Below are positions 8,641 to 18,941 of a stretch of 64,000 bases of DNA, piece after piece (position 1 is the first letter of the stretch; every line of letters begins with the position of its first letter). The stretch comes from Myxococcaceae bacterium (GTDB lineage: Bacteria; Myxococcota; Myxococcia; Myxococcales; Myxococcaceae): contig JADGHL010000001.1 of assembly GCA_019686135.1 (NCBI GenBank), positions 80,334 to 144,333 on the forward strand. The letters run 5' to 3'. The position numbers and the translations under genes are program-made. The notes beneath the pieces are model-generated. The model had not been told where the DNA came from and made no database searches. It was given only the letters and a program-made list of their open reading frames with translations.

Positions 8641-11360
8641 TGCCGCTGGGGTGCGCGCTCGCCCTGGTGGTGAGCGCGGCTGTACCCGTGGACCGGGCCG
8701 CCCGCATCGAGCGGATGGAGGCCGCATTCCCCATCCGCTTCGTCGATCCTTCCGCGTGGACCGACGAGGACGTTGCGGCCATCGAAGAGGAGCTCCGGGC
8801 GCTCCCGCCGGGCCTGTTGCAGAAGCTCCCCGGCGGTGTGCTGCAGCTCGAACGGCACCCCGAACCCGCTCCCTTCGGCATGGGCGATGGCTCGAGCGCG
8901 CACCCGGAGTGGACGAACGGGCTCGGCCGGTTCCACCTCTACGCGCTGGGGAAGGCCGACCCGAACGAGCGCCGCGCCGAACGGGCCACCGCGCGCCTGA
9001 ACGACGCACAGAAGGTGCGGTTGTGGCGCCGCCGGGCCATCGTCCACGCGGTGATCCGCCGCTGGGACGCCCAGGAGCGCTGGAGCGAGCGCCGCGGGTT
9101 CCGCGCGATCGCCGGCTGGCTGCACGCCTTCGAGCGGCCGCTGACGTTCCGCGAGGCTTCGCTCATGGTCTACCCGGGCGCGTTCAGCCGTACGCGCGGT
9201 GGTGCGAGCGCCGCGCTGGACCTCGCCACCTTCGCGGAAGAGGCGCTGGTGCCGGCGGACGCGGTCCTGCCGGGCGCTCAACCGGTGGACGAGACGCCGC
9301 GCTGTCAGGAGTTCCTCCGCTGGCGCTTTCTCTTCGGCGCGCTCGCCGAGGCGGGGCTCCTCGGAAAGGACGCCGCCATCGCGGAGCGTGGGAGGTGCCC
9401 CGCCTTCGACCGGTGGGCCGACCCCGCCACGCTCGACCACGCGGAGGTGCTCTACGTCGCCGCGTCGGGCCGCGCGCCCGAGTCGCTGTTCGGCCACATC
9501 CTGTTGCGGCTGGTGCGAAAGCCGGGTCCCTGGGTGCAGGGGCCCAGCTTCGGCACCGCGGTGCAGCTCGCCGCGCTCACCGGCGCGGACAAGCCGGACC
9601 TGCGTTACCTCATCCGCGGACTCACCGGCGGCTACCGGATCGGCGTGATGACCGCGCCGATGGCGCAGATCTCCCGCGAGACGCTGGAGAGCGAACAGCG
9701 GTCGATCCGCCGCTTCCGTCTGGTGCTGGATGCGGAGGAACGCGTGCGCCTCCTGGAGCGCGTCTGGGAGCTCGAGCGCCGTGGCTACCTCGAGTACTGG
9801 TTCTTCACCGACAACTGCGCCACATCGCTCACGTTCCTGCTCGCGCCGATCCTGCGCGAGGGCCGCGAGGTGAAGATGCCGCCGCGGCTGTCGCCGGTCT
9901 CGCCGGCGGTGGTGCTCGACGCGCTGTCGGATGCGGGGTTGATCGTCCCCGAACCGGCGCAGCTGGAGTCGATCCGCGACCGCGCCGCCCGCGCCGAGGA
10001 GGAGCGCGACCGCGCGCTCTTTGTGCTCCTGTCCGTCGCCACGCCTGAGGAGGTCCTGGCGCTCCGGTGGATCCACGCCCGGCTCACCGATCCCGACGTG
10101 CGCTCGCGCGAGGCGGGCTGGCGCGCGCTCGAAGATCTGACGCTGACCTTCCACGGCGCGCGCGAGGCGCTCTACGCCTATTGGCAGGCCACCGTGCGGA
10201 TCGAACGCTACGCCGTCGAACGCGCGGACGCCGCCCGGCGGGAGATCCTCCTCCGGTCCATCGACAGCCGCGCGGTGAAGCTCCGCGACGCGAACGCGCT
10301 GGTCGCCGCGCGGCAGGAGGAGTTCGCCCGCGAGTCCGAGCTCGATCGGCGGCTGGCGATCCTCGACCGCGCGTCCGACGCGGAGGAGCTCCTGGTTCGC
10401 GCGCCGAAGCGCCCGCTCACTGCCTCGGAGCGCGCGGTGGTCGATGAGGCCGAGGCGCTCCAAGGCGCGTTCAGCCGGCTCACCCGCGCGCACGGCCGCA
10501 TCGTCGACCGCGTCTTCTCCGACGTGGATGCGCTCGCCGCCCGCACCCGCGAGGCCGACCGCCTGCGCGAAAACGAGCAGCGGTGGGCCGAACGCGCCCT
10601 GGTCCACTCGGGCTATGCGCGGCTGGCTCTGGGTGGAGGAGTGTGGGAGGGCGCGCCGTCGCTCTGGGTGCAGACCGCGCTGATGGACGAGCGCCTCGGC
10701 GATCAACGCGTGCATGGCTTCCGTCCATCCAGCGCGCTGCAGGTGCTGGCGGGGACGGTCTCGCTCAGGCCGCGCGCCGGTCGGACGCTTGCGGTGCCAG
10801 AGCTCGGGTCGTCCCGGCTCACGCTGATCGGCTACAGCACGCTGCAGCGCGAGCTGTCGACCTTCCGGCGCACGCCTCTCGATGCAGTGGGCTGGGGCGC
10901 GCGGCTGGGCTGGGACGTGGATCCGGATCGCCCGCTGCGGAACCGCACTACGCTCGAGGCGCGGGTGAACTGCGTGCTGGACGCGTCGAGCGACTTCCGC
11001 CGCTTCACCACGGTGGGGCTGGGCGTGCACGGCGATGGGCTCTGGAGCGAGCCTTGGGCGCGCGACCTCGCCTTTGCCACCGGACCGGAGCTGACGCTGA
11101 TGCAGCGGCTCGGGCTCTCCGACTCGGACTATGCCGAGGCGCTCACCCTCGACGTGGTCTACCGCCCGTCGCTCATCGGCACCGGCGGCGCCGCGGGCCT
11201 CCGCCACGAGGTCACCGGCACGCTGCGCGCGGACTTCAGCCTGCGCGTGGGGGCCCGGAGCGTGCTCATCTCTCCTCTTTTCGGGCTGACCTGGCGCTCC
11301 GGGGATACGCGCCAGAAGGGGCCGTTGCCGACGCTGGGCCTGACGCTCGAGCCCCGCTGA
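8640..11360 (+). CDS. DUF4105 (Lnb N-terminal-like periplasmic domain) protein with C-terminal barrel-like region
   Basis: A 906-residue exported protein. The ATG overlaps the preceding stop (TGATG) and starts a short signal peptide (MPLGCALALVVSAAVP). The middle has the DUF4105 hallmarks: VLYVAASGRAPESLFGHILLRL (conserved His of the FGH motif) and, about 110 residues later, YWFFTDNCATSL (conserved Asn-Cys). These residues give a papain/NlpC-like arrangement, so a hydrolase or transacylase role is plausible, but no activity is proven. A helical, Arg/Glu-rich segment follows (about 430-640). The last 250 residues alternate short amphipathic strands and look like an outer-membrane barrel. Co-occurrence with a DUF3015-like lipoprotein supports a joint envelope function. 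Confidence 0.8.
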   Translation: MPLGCALALVVSAAVPVDRAARIERMEAAFPIRFVDPSAWTDEDVAAIEEELRALPPGLLQKLPGGVLQLERHPEPAPFGMGDGSSAHPEWTNGLGRFHLYALGKADPNERRAERATARLNDAQKVRLWRRRAIVHAVIRRWDAQERWSERRGFRAIAGWLHAFERPLTFREASLMVYPGAFSRTRGGASAALDLATFAEEALVPADAVLPGAQPVDETPRCQEFLRWRFLFGALAEAGLLGKDAAIAERGRCPAFDRWADPATLDHAEVLYVAASGRAPESLFGHILLRLVRKPGPWVQGPSFGTAVQLAALTGADKPDLRYLIRGLTGGYRIGVMTAPMAQISRETLESEQRSIRRFRLVLDAEERVRLLERVWELERRGYLEYWFFTDNCATSLTFLLAPILREGREVKMPPRLSPVSPAVVLDALSDAGLIVPEPAQLESIRDRAARAEEERDRALFVLLSVATPEEVLALRWIHARLTDPDVRSREAGWRALEDLTLTFHGAREALYAYWQATVRIERYAVERADAARREILLRSIDSRAVKLRDANALVAARQEEFARESELDRRLAILDRASDAEELLVRAPKRPLTASERAVVDEAEALQGAFSRLTRAHGRIVDRVFSDVDALAARTREADRLRENEQRWAERALVHSGYARLALGGGVWEGAPSLWVQTALMDERLGDQRVHGFRPSSALQVLAGTVSLRPRAGRTLAVPELGSSRLTLIGYSTLQRELSTFRRTPLDAVGWGARLGWDVDPDRPLRNRTTLEARVNCVLDASSDFRRFTTVGLGVHGDGLWSEPWARDLAFATGPELTLMQRLGLSDSDYAEALTLDVVYRPSLIGTGGAAGLRHEVTGTLRADFSLRVGARSVLISPLFGLTWRSGDTRQKGPLPTLGLTLEPR

Positions 11361-11423
11361 GGAAAAACTCCCAGCAGCGGGCGGAGGGCGCTAGCGTTCC
11401 GGGCCAACAGGAGGGCTGCCTTC

Positions 11424-11849
11424 ATGGCCGGCGCCAGCAAGTCCATCGTCATCGACGCTCCGTTGGACAAGGTCTTCGCAACCATCTCCGACTACGAGCG
11501 CTACCCGGAGTTCCTCAGCGAGTGCAAAGAAGTCAAGACCTCCGGCCGCAACGGCCATCAGGTCGACGTCCACTACAAAATCGAGGTGGTGAAGACGATC
11601 CGCTACACGCTGCGGATGCACGAACAGCCGCCCAACAAGGTCGCCTGGACCTTCGTGGAGGGCGAGTTCATGAAGGACAACCAGGGCAGCTGGGTGCTGG
11701 AGGATGCGGGCGGCGGGAAGACGAAGGCCACCTACACCGTCGAGATGAAGCTGGGGCCCCTGGTCCCCTCGTCGATCGTCAAGGCGCTGGTGGAGACGTC
11801 GCTCCCGAAGATGCTCGAATCCTTCAAGAAGCGGGCGGAGGGGAGATAG
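11424..11849 (+). CDS. SRPBCC-family (cyclase/dehydrase, RatA/Coq10-like) protein
   Basis: A 141-residue protein of the START/SRPBCC fold, which forms a hydrophobic ligand-binding cavity. Typical features are the N-terminal strand SIVIDAPLDKVFATISDYERYPEFL, the long beta sheet with QGSWVLEDAGGGKTKATY, and the C-terminal helix with LVETSLPKMLESFKKRAEGR. The ATG follows an AGGAGGG ribosome site. Coq10 members bind quinones, and RatA was described as a ribosome-interacting toxin; nothing here separates these, so no gene symbol is given. It is a single gene, with a 240-bp spacer after it. Confidence 0.8.
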   Translation: MAGASKSIVIDAPLDKVFATISDYERYPEFLSECKEVKTSGRNGHQVDVHYKIEVVKTIRYTLRMHEQPPNKVAWTFVEGEFMKDNQGSWVLEDAGGGKTKATYTVEMKLGPLVPSSIVKALVETSLPKMLESFKKRAEGR

Positions 11850-11970
11850 CCGCGGCCCTGCCTGCCCGCCCGGGGGTAGAGTGGGCGTCTACATCCGCGC
11901 GGGTGAGATCACCTTGCGGGCGGTGGAGGCCGTTCTACAATTTCCTGCGACCCGGGCCGGGGTGCCACTG

Positions 11971-11986
11971 TGGCATGGCCGGCGCA
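11971..11986 (+). promoter_or_regulatory. Possible sigma-54 promoter (-24/-12)
   Basis: TGGCATG followed by GC with exactly 10 nt between the GG and GC dinucleotides, the spacing required by sigma-54 (RpoN). The -24 element matches well; the -12 element (GCGCA instead of TTGCA) keeps only the GC core. It lies about 110 nt upstream of the small conserved gene. In such GC-rich DNA this can occur by chance, so confidence is low. Confidence 0.3.
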
Positions 11987-12033
11987 GTCCGTTGGGATGC
12001 GCAGATTTGGGGCAGGGCGGAGCGCGGGAATCC

Positions 12034-12055
12034 CGGGAACCGATGTGGGTTCCCG
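12034..12055 (+). repeat. Perfect 8-bp inverted repeat upstream of small gene
   Basis: CGGGAACC, six bases, then GGTTCCCG: a perfect stem with a short loop in the 5' leader of the small gene at 12099. There is no T run, so a terminator is unlikely. It could be a dimeric regulator operator or an mRNA leader hairpin. Confidence 0.5.
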
Positions 12056-12098
12056 AGCGTAGGAAGTGCGGGGCCGTTAACAGGAGTGCGTGAGGGAA

Positions 12099-12284
12099 AT
12101 GCTCGACGCCTTCATCATCGAGGAGATCAAACGCCGCGAGCGCCTCCGCCGCGAGGAGGAACAGCGTCCGGTGGTGGAGCTGCCGCTCCCATCGCCATCG
12201 GAGCCGCCCTCCCGTCGTCGCAGCGAGGAGGAGGACGAGGACAAGCCTCAGCGCGGCGTGGTGATCATCGATCTGTCGGTCTGA
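12099..12284 (+). CDS. Small conserved charged protein
   Basis: A 61-residue protein (64 if the in-frame GTG at 12090 is used) with no signal peptide. It has an N-terminal helix MLDAFIIEEIKRRERLRREE, a Pro/Ser middle, an acidic Glu/Asp run and a hydrophobic C-terminus GVVIIDLSV. I recall similar short proteins starting MLDAFIIEEI in other myxobacteria, but I do not know a function. A ribosome site (AGGAG) precedes both candidate starts, so the start is not settled. The gene has its own long leader with a hairpin and is followed by a terminator, so it looks like an independent transcript. Confidence 0.6.
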   Translation: MLDAFIIEEIKRRERLRREEEQRPVVELPLPSPSEPPSRRRSEEEDEDKPQRGVVIIDLSV

Positions 12285-12304
12285 CGCGCGACGTCCTTGC
12301 GCGA

Positions 12305-12351
12305 CGGAGCCCGGCGAGGGACGCGTCTGGACGCGGCCCCGGCGGGCTCCG
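12305..12351. terminator. Stem-loop between convergent genes
   Basis: A 9-bp perfect stem (CGGAGCCCG ... CGGGCTCCG), extended by an inner GCGT/ACGC pairing, is followed by a T-containing tract (gttcgttt). It lies between the convergent small gene and ADP-ribosylglycohydrolase gene, so it may serve both. Confidence 0.65.
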
Positions 12352-12376
12352 TTCGTTTGCGGGCCCGTGACGAGGG

Positions 12377-13450
12377 CTATCCGGCCAGCGGCAGCAGCTC
12401 GCGCGGATGGTAGACGTCCCGGAGCGCGGGCTGGATCGGCAGCGCCTCCAGCACCGCGGCCCGCCACTTCGAAGGGATCGCCTGTTCCCCGTACACCGCG
12501 CCCAGGAGCGCGCCGGTGATCGCCGCGTTGGTGTCCGCGTCCCCGCCGCGGTTCGCCACGTCGATGATCGCCGCCTCGAAGGACGGCGCGTGGAAGAGCT
12601 CCCAGAAGGCGAGCCGGAAGGCAACCCGGACGAACCCCGCCTGCAGGTGGAGGTGCAGATCGGGGCCGTACAGCCGGGGATCGTCCTGCTCCGCGGCCCG
12701 CAGATCCTCACGGAGGACCTGCACCGCTTCCTGCACCTCGCGGACGTGATCCTTCATCGTCCGGCCCAGCGTGGCCGCGCCGATGGAGAGCTCCGCGGAC
12801 AGCTGTGACACCAGCCGGCTGGGCTGTACGGTTCCCGGGGTGTGGATGGCGGCGGCGACCGCCGCGTTGAACGCCACGCACGCGAGCTGGCACCGCGGAT
12901 CCACGTGGGTGATGGCGGAGTCCTCGAGCGACGCCCGGATCCGCGCTTCGCGGTCCGCGGGCGACGAGAAATAGACGCCGATCGGCGCGGTGCGCATGAG
13001 CGAACCGTTGCCCGCTGGCCGCTTCGCGTTCTGGATCCAGTGCGTGCGCGCGCCGTGATCCGGCCCGAGCGCCAGGTTCGTCCCCTCCAGCGCCGCGCGG
13101 GTCTGCTGGCCCACATCGAACGCGTGCGGCAGCCACGCCTTGTACCGGCGGAAGGTCTCGGTCTGATCGTAGCGCTGAAGGCCCCGAAGGCTCTGCGCCA
13201 GCGCCACCGCCATCTGCGTGTCGTCGGTGACCTGGCCCGGGCGGAGCTGGAACGGACCGCCGCCGAGGATCTCCGTCTGCGGCCCGAGCGCGAACTGGGG
13301 AAAGGGAGGGGCGGGCAGCTGCTTGAACTCTTGGGTGGTCCCGAAGGCGTCGCCCACCGCAAGGCCCAGGAGCGCGCCGCGCGAACGATCGCGGAGCTGC
13401 TCCGGAGCCGGTCCGGTGGGCTTTCGCAGTCGCGAAGGAGGCAGCGGCAT
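12377..13450 (-). CDS. ADP-ribosylglycohydrolase (DraG/ARH family)
   Basis: A 357-residue cytoplasmic hydrolase of the ADP-ribosylglycohydrolase family, which removes ADP-ribose from proteins, nucleic acid or small molecules using two Mg ions. Diagnostic features are GALLGLAVGDAFG near residue 27, VTDDTQMAVALAQSL near 93 (metal-binding Thr-Asp-Asp) and the C-terminal GGDADTNAAITGALLGAVYG, which completes the binuclear site. All key residues are present. No ADP-ribosyltransferase (DraT-like or toxin) gene is adjacent, so a nitrogenase-type switch is not indicated. The substrate is unknown. The next gene on the strand starts upstream with a gap of about 27 nt, so the two may be co-transcribed. 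Confidence 0.88.
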   Translation of the reverse strand: MPLPPSRLRKPTGPAPEQLRDRSRGALLGLAVGDAFGTTQEFKQLPAPPFPQFALGPQTEILGGGPFQLRPGQVTDDTQMAVALAQSLRGLQRYDQTETFRRYKAWLPHAFDVGQQTRAALEGTNLALGPDHGARTHWIQNAKRPAGNGSLMRTAPIGVYFSSPADREARIRASLEDSAITHVDPRCQLACVAFNAAVAAAIHTPGTVQPSRLVSQLSAELSIGAATLGRTMKDHVREVQEAVQVLREDLRAAEQDDPRLYGPDLHLHLQAGFVRVAFRLAFWELFHAPSFEAAIIDVANRGGDADTNAAITGALLGAVYGEQAIPSKWRAAVLEALPIQPALRDVYHPRELLPLAG

Positions 13451-13477
13451 GGGCGCGAGCCTACGGATCGGAACCCG

Positions 13478-15995
<2,518 letters not shown>

Positions 15996-15998
15996 CCG

Positions 15999-16757
15999 GT
16001 GCGGATCCTCGTCTCCAACGACGACGGCATTCACGCCGAGGGGCTGCGCGCGCTCAGCGAGGCGATGCAGGGGCTGGGCGAGGTGTGGGTCGTGGCGCCC
16101 GAGTTCGAGCAATCCGCGGCATCACACGCCATCAGCCTGCACCGGCCGCTGCGGATCAAGGAGCTGGGCGGGCGGCGCTTCTCGGTGGATGGCACGCCCA
16201 CCGACTGCTCGTACATCGCGATCAACCATCTGATGAAGGACGAGAGGCCGGCGCTGATGGTGAGCGGCGTGAACCACGGCGCCAACCTCGCGGACGACGT
16301 CACCTACTCGGGGACGGTGGCCGCGGCGATGGAGGCGTCGCTGCTCGGCGTCCCGGCGATCGCCTTCAGCCTTGTCGCGCACGAACCGTTCGACTTCGGC
16401 CCCGCGGCGAGGTTCGCGCGCAAGCTGGCGGAGACGGTGCTGGCGAACCCGCCGACGGGACGGATGCTGCTCAACGTGAACGTGCCCGGCGGCGCGGACC
16501 CGGACAGCTACACCGTCACCCAGCTCGGCAAGCACTCGTACGGCTACGACGTGGTGGAGAACGTCGATCCGCGTGGGCGGAAGTACTACTGGATCGGCGG
16601 CAGCAGCTTCACGCACGAGGACATCCCCGGCTCGGACTGCAACGCGGTGTTCCGGGAAGGGCGGATCAGCATCACCCCGCTGCACCTCGACCTCACCGAG
16701 TACGACCAGATGGAGCTGGTCCGGAGCTGGAAGGTGGACGGCTACCGTCGGGAATAG
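15999..16757 (+). CDS. surE: 5'/3'-nucleotidase SurE
   Basis: Survival protein and phosphatase of nucleoside monophosphates and short polyphosphate; 252 residues, the normal length. The N-terminal metal site LVSNDDGIHAEGL (Asp8 and Asp9), the Ser in EQSAASHAISL, and VSGVNHGANLADDVTYSGTV are all intact. The GTG start lies 3 nt after eno, giving a two-gene unit. A hairpin 14 nt after the stop probably ends the transcript or separates it from the LysM/M23 gene. In many bacteria surE precedes a LysM/M23 (NlpD) gene, and that order is kept here. Confidence 0.96.
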   Translation: MRILVSNDDGIHAEGLRALSEAMQGLGEVWVVAPEFEQSAASHAISLHRPLRIKELGGRRFSVDGTPTDCSYIAINHLMKDERPALMVSGVNHGANLADDVTYSGTVAAAMEASLLGVPAIAFSLVAHEPFDFGPAARFARKLAETVLANPPTGRMLLNVNVPGGADPDSYTVTQLGKHSYGYDVVENVDPRGRKYYWIGGSSFTHEDIPGSDCNAVFREGRISITPLHLDLTEYDQMELVRSWKVDGYRRE

Positions 16758-16770
16758 GCGCACAAGACCG

Positions 16771-16791
16771 GGCCGAGAAGTTGCCTCGGCC
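16771..16791 (+). terminator. Hairpin after surE
   Basis: A 7-bp perfect inverted repeat (GGCCGAG ... CTCGGCC) with a 7-nt loop lies just after the surE stop. There is no T run, so it may be a weak terminator or an mRNA-stabilising hairpin. Confidence 0.4.
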
Positions 16792-16821
16792 TGTAGCAGC
16801 CTGAAACTTCTGGGCCGGTCG

Positions 16822-17718
16822 ATGCGTCCCGGGTTCCGGTACAGAAGGATCGTAGCGATCCTCGCTACGGCGGCGCTGTGCGCGCTCGGACCCGGGTGCG
16901 CCACCACCAGCGCGGGCGCGCCGCGCATGGAGCGGATCGACCGGCCCCATGCCGAACCGGACCTGGTGGTCGCCGACGCCGACAAGCCTCCGCCGCGCGT
17001 CGTTCACCGCGTGGAGGCCGGGCAGACGCTCTACCGGATCGCGCTCACCTATGGGATCAGCGTGGAGACGCTGATGGCCGCGAACGGGATCCACGATCCG
17101 CGGACGCTCGCGGTGGGACAGGTGCTGGTCATCCCCGGCGCGGAGGCACCGAAGGAGATCATCCCGCCCGGCGCGCAGGAAGCGCCGGAGGCGATCGCGG
17201 CGGCGCAGGCCGGGAAGGTGGCGCCGGAGCACGAAGCGCCCGCGCGCGTTGCTCCGCCGAAGAAGGAGCGGAAGGCGCCGTTGGTGATGCCGAAGGGCGA
17301 CGGCGTGCTCGACTGGCCGCTGCGCGGGGTGATCTACGCGCGTTTCGGGCGGAAGGGTGAAGAGCGCCACGACGGCATCGATCTCGCTGCGCCGCTGGGG
17401 ACGCCGGTGAAGACCGCGAAGGCCGGCAGGGTGCTCTACGCCGGCGAGCAGAAGGGATACGGGTTGATCGTCATCATCGACCACGGCGACGACCTCATCA
17501 CCCTGTACGCCCACAACCGCGATCTCCGGGTGAAGACCGGACAGCGCGTGCGCGACGGCCAGGTGGTCGCCACGGTCGGCGAGTCCGGTCGCACCTCCGG
17601 GCCTCACCTGCACTTCGAGGTGCGAAAGGGCGGAGTGCCCACCGATCCGCTCGGCTACTTGGGCGCTCCTCCCGAGCGCAGCAGCGCGGTCGGCCGGCGC
17701 GTCGCGGATCACCGGTAA
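16822..17718 (+). CDS. LysM/M23 peptidase lipoprotein (NlpD/EnvC-like)
   Basis: A 298-residue predicted outer-membrane lipoprotein. The signal peptide ends in the lipobox ALGPGC (Cys near 28). A LysM peptidoglycan-binding domain follows (about 52-105; VEAGQTLYRIALTYGISVE). An Ala/Pro/Glu linker leads to an M23 (lysostaphin-type) domain at about 165-280. The zinc-site segments ERHDGIDLAAPLGTPV and PHLHFEV are visible, so the domain could be catalytic; E. coli NlpD and EnvC instead lack some ligands and activate amidases. Gene order eno-surE-this gene resembles the surE-nlpD neighbourhood. Cell separation or envelope remodelling is the likely role. Confidence 0.88.
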   Translation: MRPGFRYRRIVAILATAALCALGPGCATTSAGAPRMERIDRPHAEPDLVVADADKPPPRVVHRVEAGQTLYRIALTYGISVETLMAANGIHDPRTLAVGQVLVIPGAEAPKEIIPPGAQEAPEAIAAAQAGKVAPEHEAPARVAPPKKERKAPLVMPKGDGVLDWPLRGVIYARFGRKGEERHDGIDLAAPLGTPVKTAKAGRVLYAGEQKGYGLIVIIDHGDDLITLYAHNRDLRVKTGQRVRDGQVVATVGESGRTSGPHLHFEVRKGGVPTDPLGYLGAPPERSSAVGRRVADHR

Positions 17719-17747
17719 GCCCAAACTCCCGTAGACTGCCCGCTCGA

Positions 17748-18941
17748 ATGCGAAGGACCTCTCTGCTCTTGGCCGGCGTGATCGCCGTTTCCGCCTCCGT
17801 CTCTGCTTCCGCCGAAGAGCCGAAGGTGGTCGCGGTGAGCGCGTTCGCCGCGAACCCCGCCGCCGCGCCCCAGGCGCCCGCCGTCGAGTCGCTCTTCGGC
17901 GGGCTGCTCGCCGACGCGCGGGAGCTCAAGGTGATCACCCACGCCGACCTGCAGACGCTGGTGTCGGTGGAGCGCCAGAAGCAGCTGCTGGGCGACAAGG
18001 GCGAGTGCAATGAGAACTGCATGATCGAGCTCGCCGGCGCGGTCGGCGCGCAGTACGTGGTGAGCGGGCGGATCGATCGCTTCGGCGATGCGTATGTGCT
18101 CGCCGCGGACGTGTTCGACGCGCACGCCGCGAAGGTGCTGCTCAAGGCGCGCGCCAACGCGGCGGGGGACGCGGAGATCCCCGAAGCCACCCGCGAGCTC
18201 GCCGCGCAGGCGGTGCGTGCGCTCGGGGCGACTTTGTCCGCAGTTGCATCCTCGAACGGCACGGGCCAGGGGCACCGCGCAGAGATCGGGGAGTGGGCCG
18301 CCTCGAACGCATGGGCGAGCAGCACGAACGACGGGGCCCGGGCGGAGGCTTCGAACGCGTCCGCCGCAGGGGAGGCGGGCGGCGGACCGCCCGCGCCGGA
18401 CGATCCCCGCGTGTCTGCGAGCACACCTGGTGGGCCCGGCGTGAGCACCGGGAGCGCCGCATCGCCCCGACGCTTCTCACTCGCGCTCCACGTCGGAAAC
18501 GCCTTTCTGGCCAACATTGCGAACCTCAACTTCAGCGGCGACTTCGAGTTCGGCTGGTGGTTTCAGCCCTACTGGGTGGCATTCGTGCAGGTCGGCGCGA
18601 CGCTGGTCCGCACCAACAACATCGGGATCCCCGACCAGTTCGGACTCGTGCCCAGCGTGATCGGCGTGCGGCGGCTCTATCGGATTGACAGGTCGTTCCA
18701 GCCGTACTGGGGGTTCGGGCTCGGGTTGCAGCTGAGCGTCGGCGACTTCGCCGGGCTGACCGCGATCCCGCTGCCGAGCATGAGCGGTCTGGTCGGGTTC
18801 GAGTACGTCTTCGCCGATCGCTTCAGCCTCGGGCTGGAGGCCTCCACCAACGTGGCGCAGGCCGTGCTGGGCATCACCCACGCCGGGCAGGGGACCGGCT
18901 TCAACTTCGATCTCAACGGGACGGTCGCATGGCGTTTCTGA
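17748..18941 (+). CDS. Exported protein: TolB/FlgO-like N-domain plus membrane-barrel-like C-domain
   Basis: A 397-residue secreted protein with signal peptide MRRTSLLLAGVIAVSASVSASA. The first domain (about 25-170) has the pattern of periplasmic proteins that compute an ancestral nucleotide-like fold (ELKVITHADLQTLVSVERQ ... GAQYVVSGRID). It includes a Cys pair in GECNENC. A low-complexity Ala/Ser/Gly linker (about 170-240) joins a domain of alternating strands with many aromatic residues (around WWFQPYWVAFVQVG and FQPYWGFGLGLQL). This ends in Phe (VAWRF), as outer-membrane barrels do. The function is unknown. The stop overlaps the next gene by 13 nt, so the two are co-translated. Confidence 0.72.
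   Translation: MRRTSLLLAGVIAVSASVSASAEEPKVVAVSAFAANPAAAPQAPAVESLFGGLLADARELKVITHADLQTLVSVERQKQLLGDKGECNENCMIELAGAVGAQYVVSGRIDRFGDAYVLAADVFDAHAAKVLLKARANAAGDAEIPEATRELAAQAVRALGATLSAVASSNGTGQGHRAEIGEWAASNAWASSTNDGARAEASNASAAGEAGGGPPAPDDPRVSASTPGGPGVSTGSAASPRRFSLALHVGNAFLANIANLNFSGDFEFGWWFQPYWVAFVQVGATLVRTNNIGIPDQFGLVPSVIGVRRLYRIDRSFQPYWGFGLGLQLSVGDFAGLTAIPLPSMSGLVGFEYVFADRFSLGLEASTNVAQAVLGITHAGQGTGFNFDLNGTVAWRF

Noticed and set aside
12377..13450. DraG-type control of nitrogenase or a toxin-antidote pair
   Set aside because: There is no ADP-ribosyltransferase, nif gene or candidate toxin next to it.
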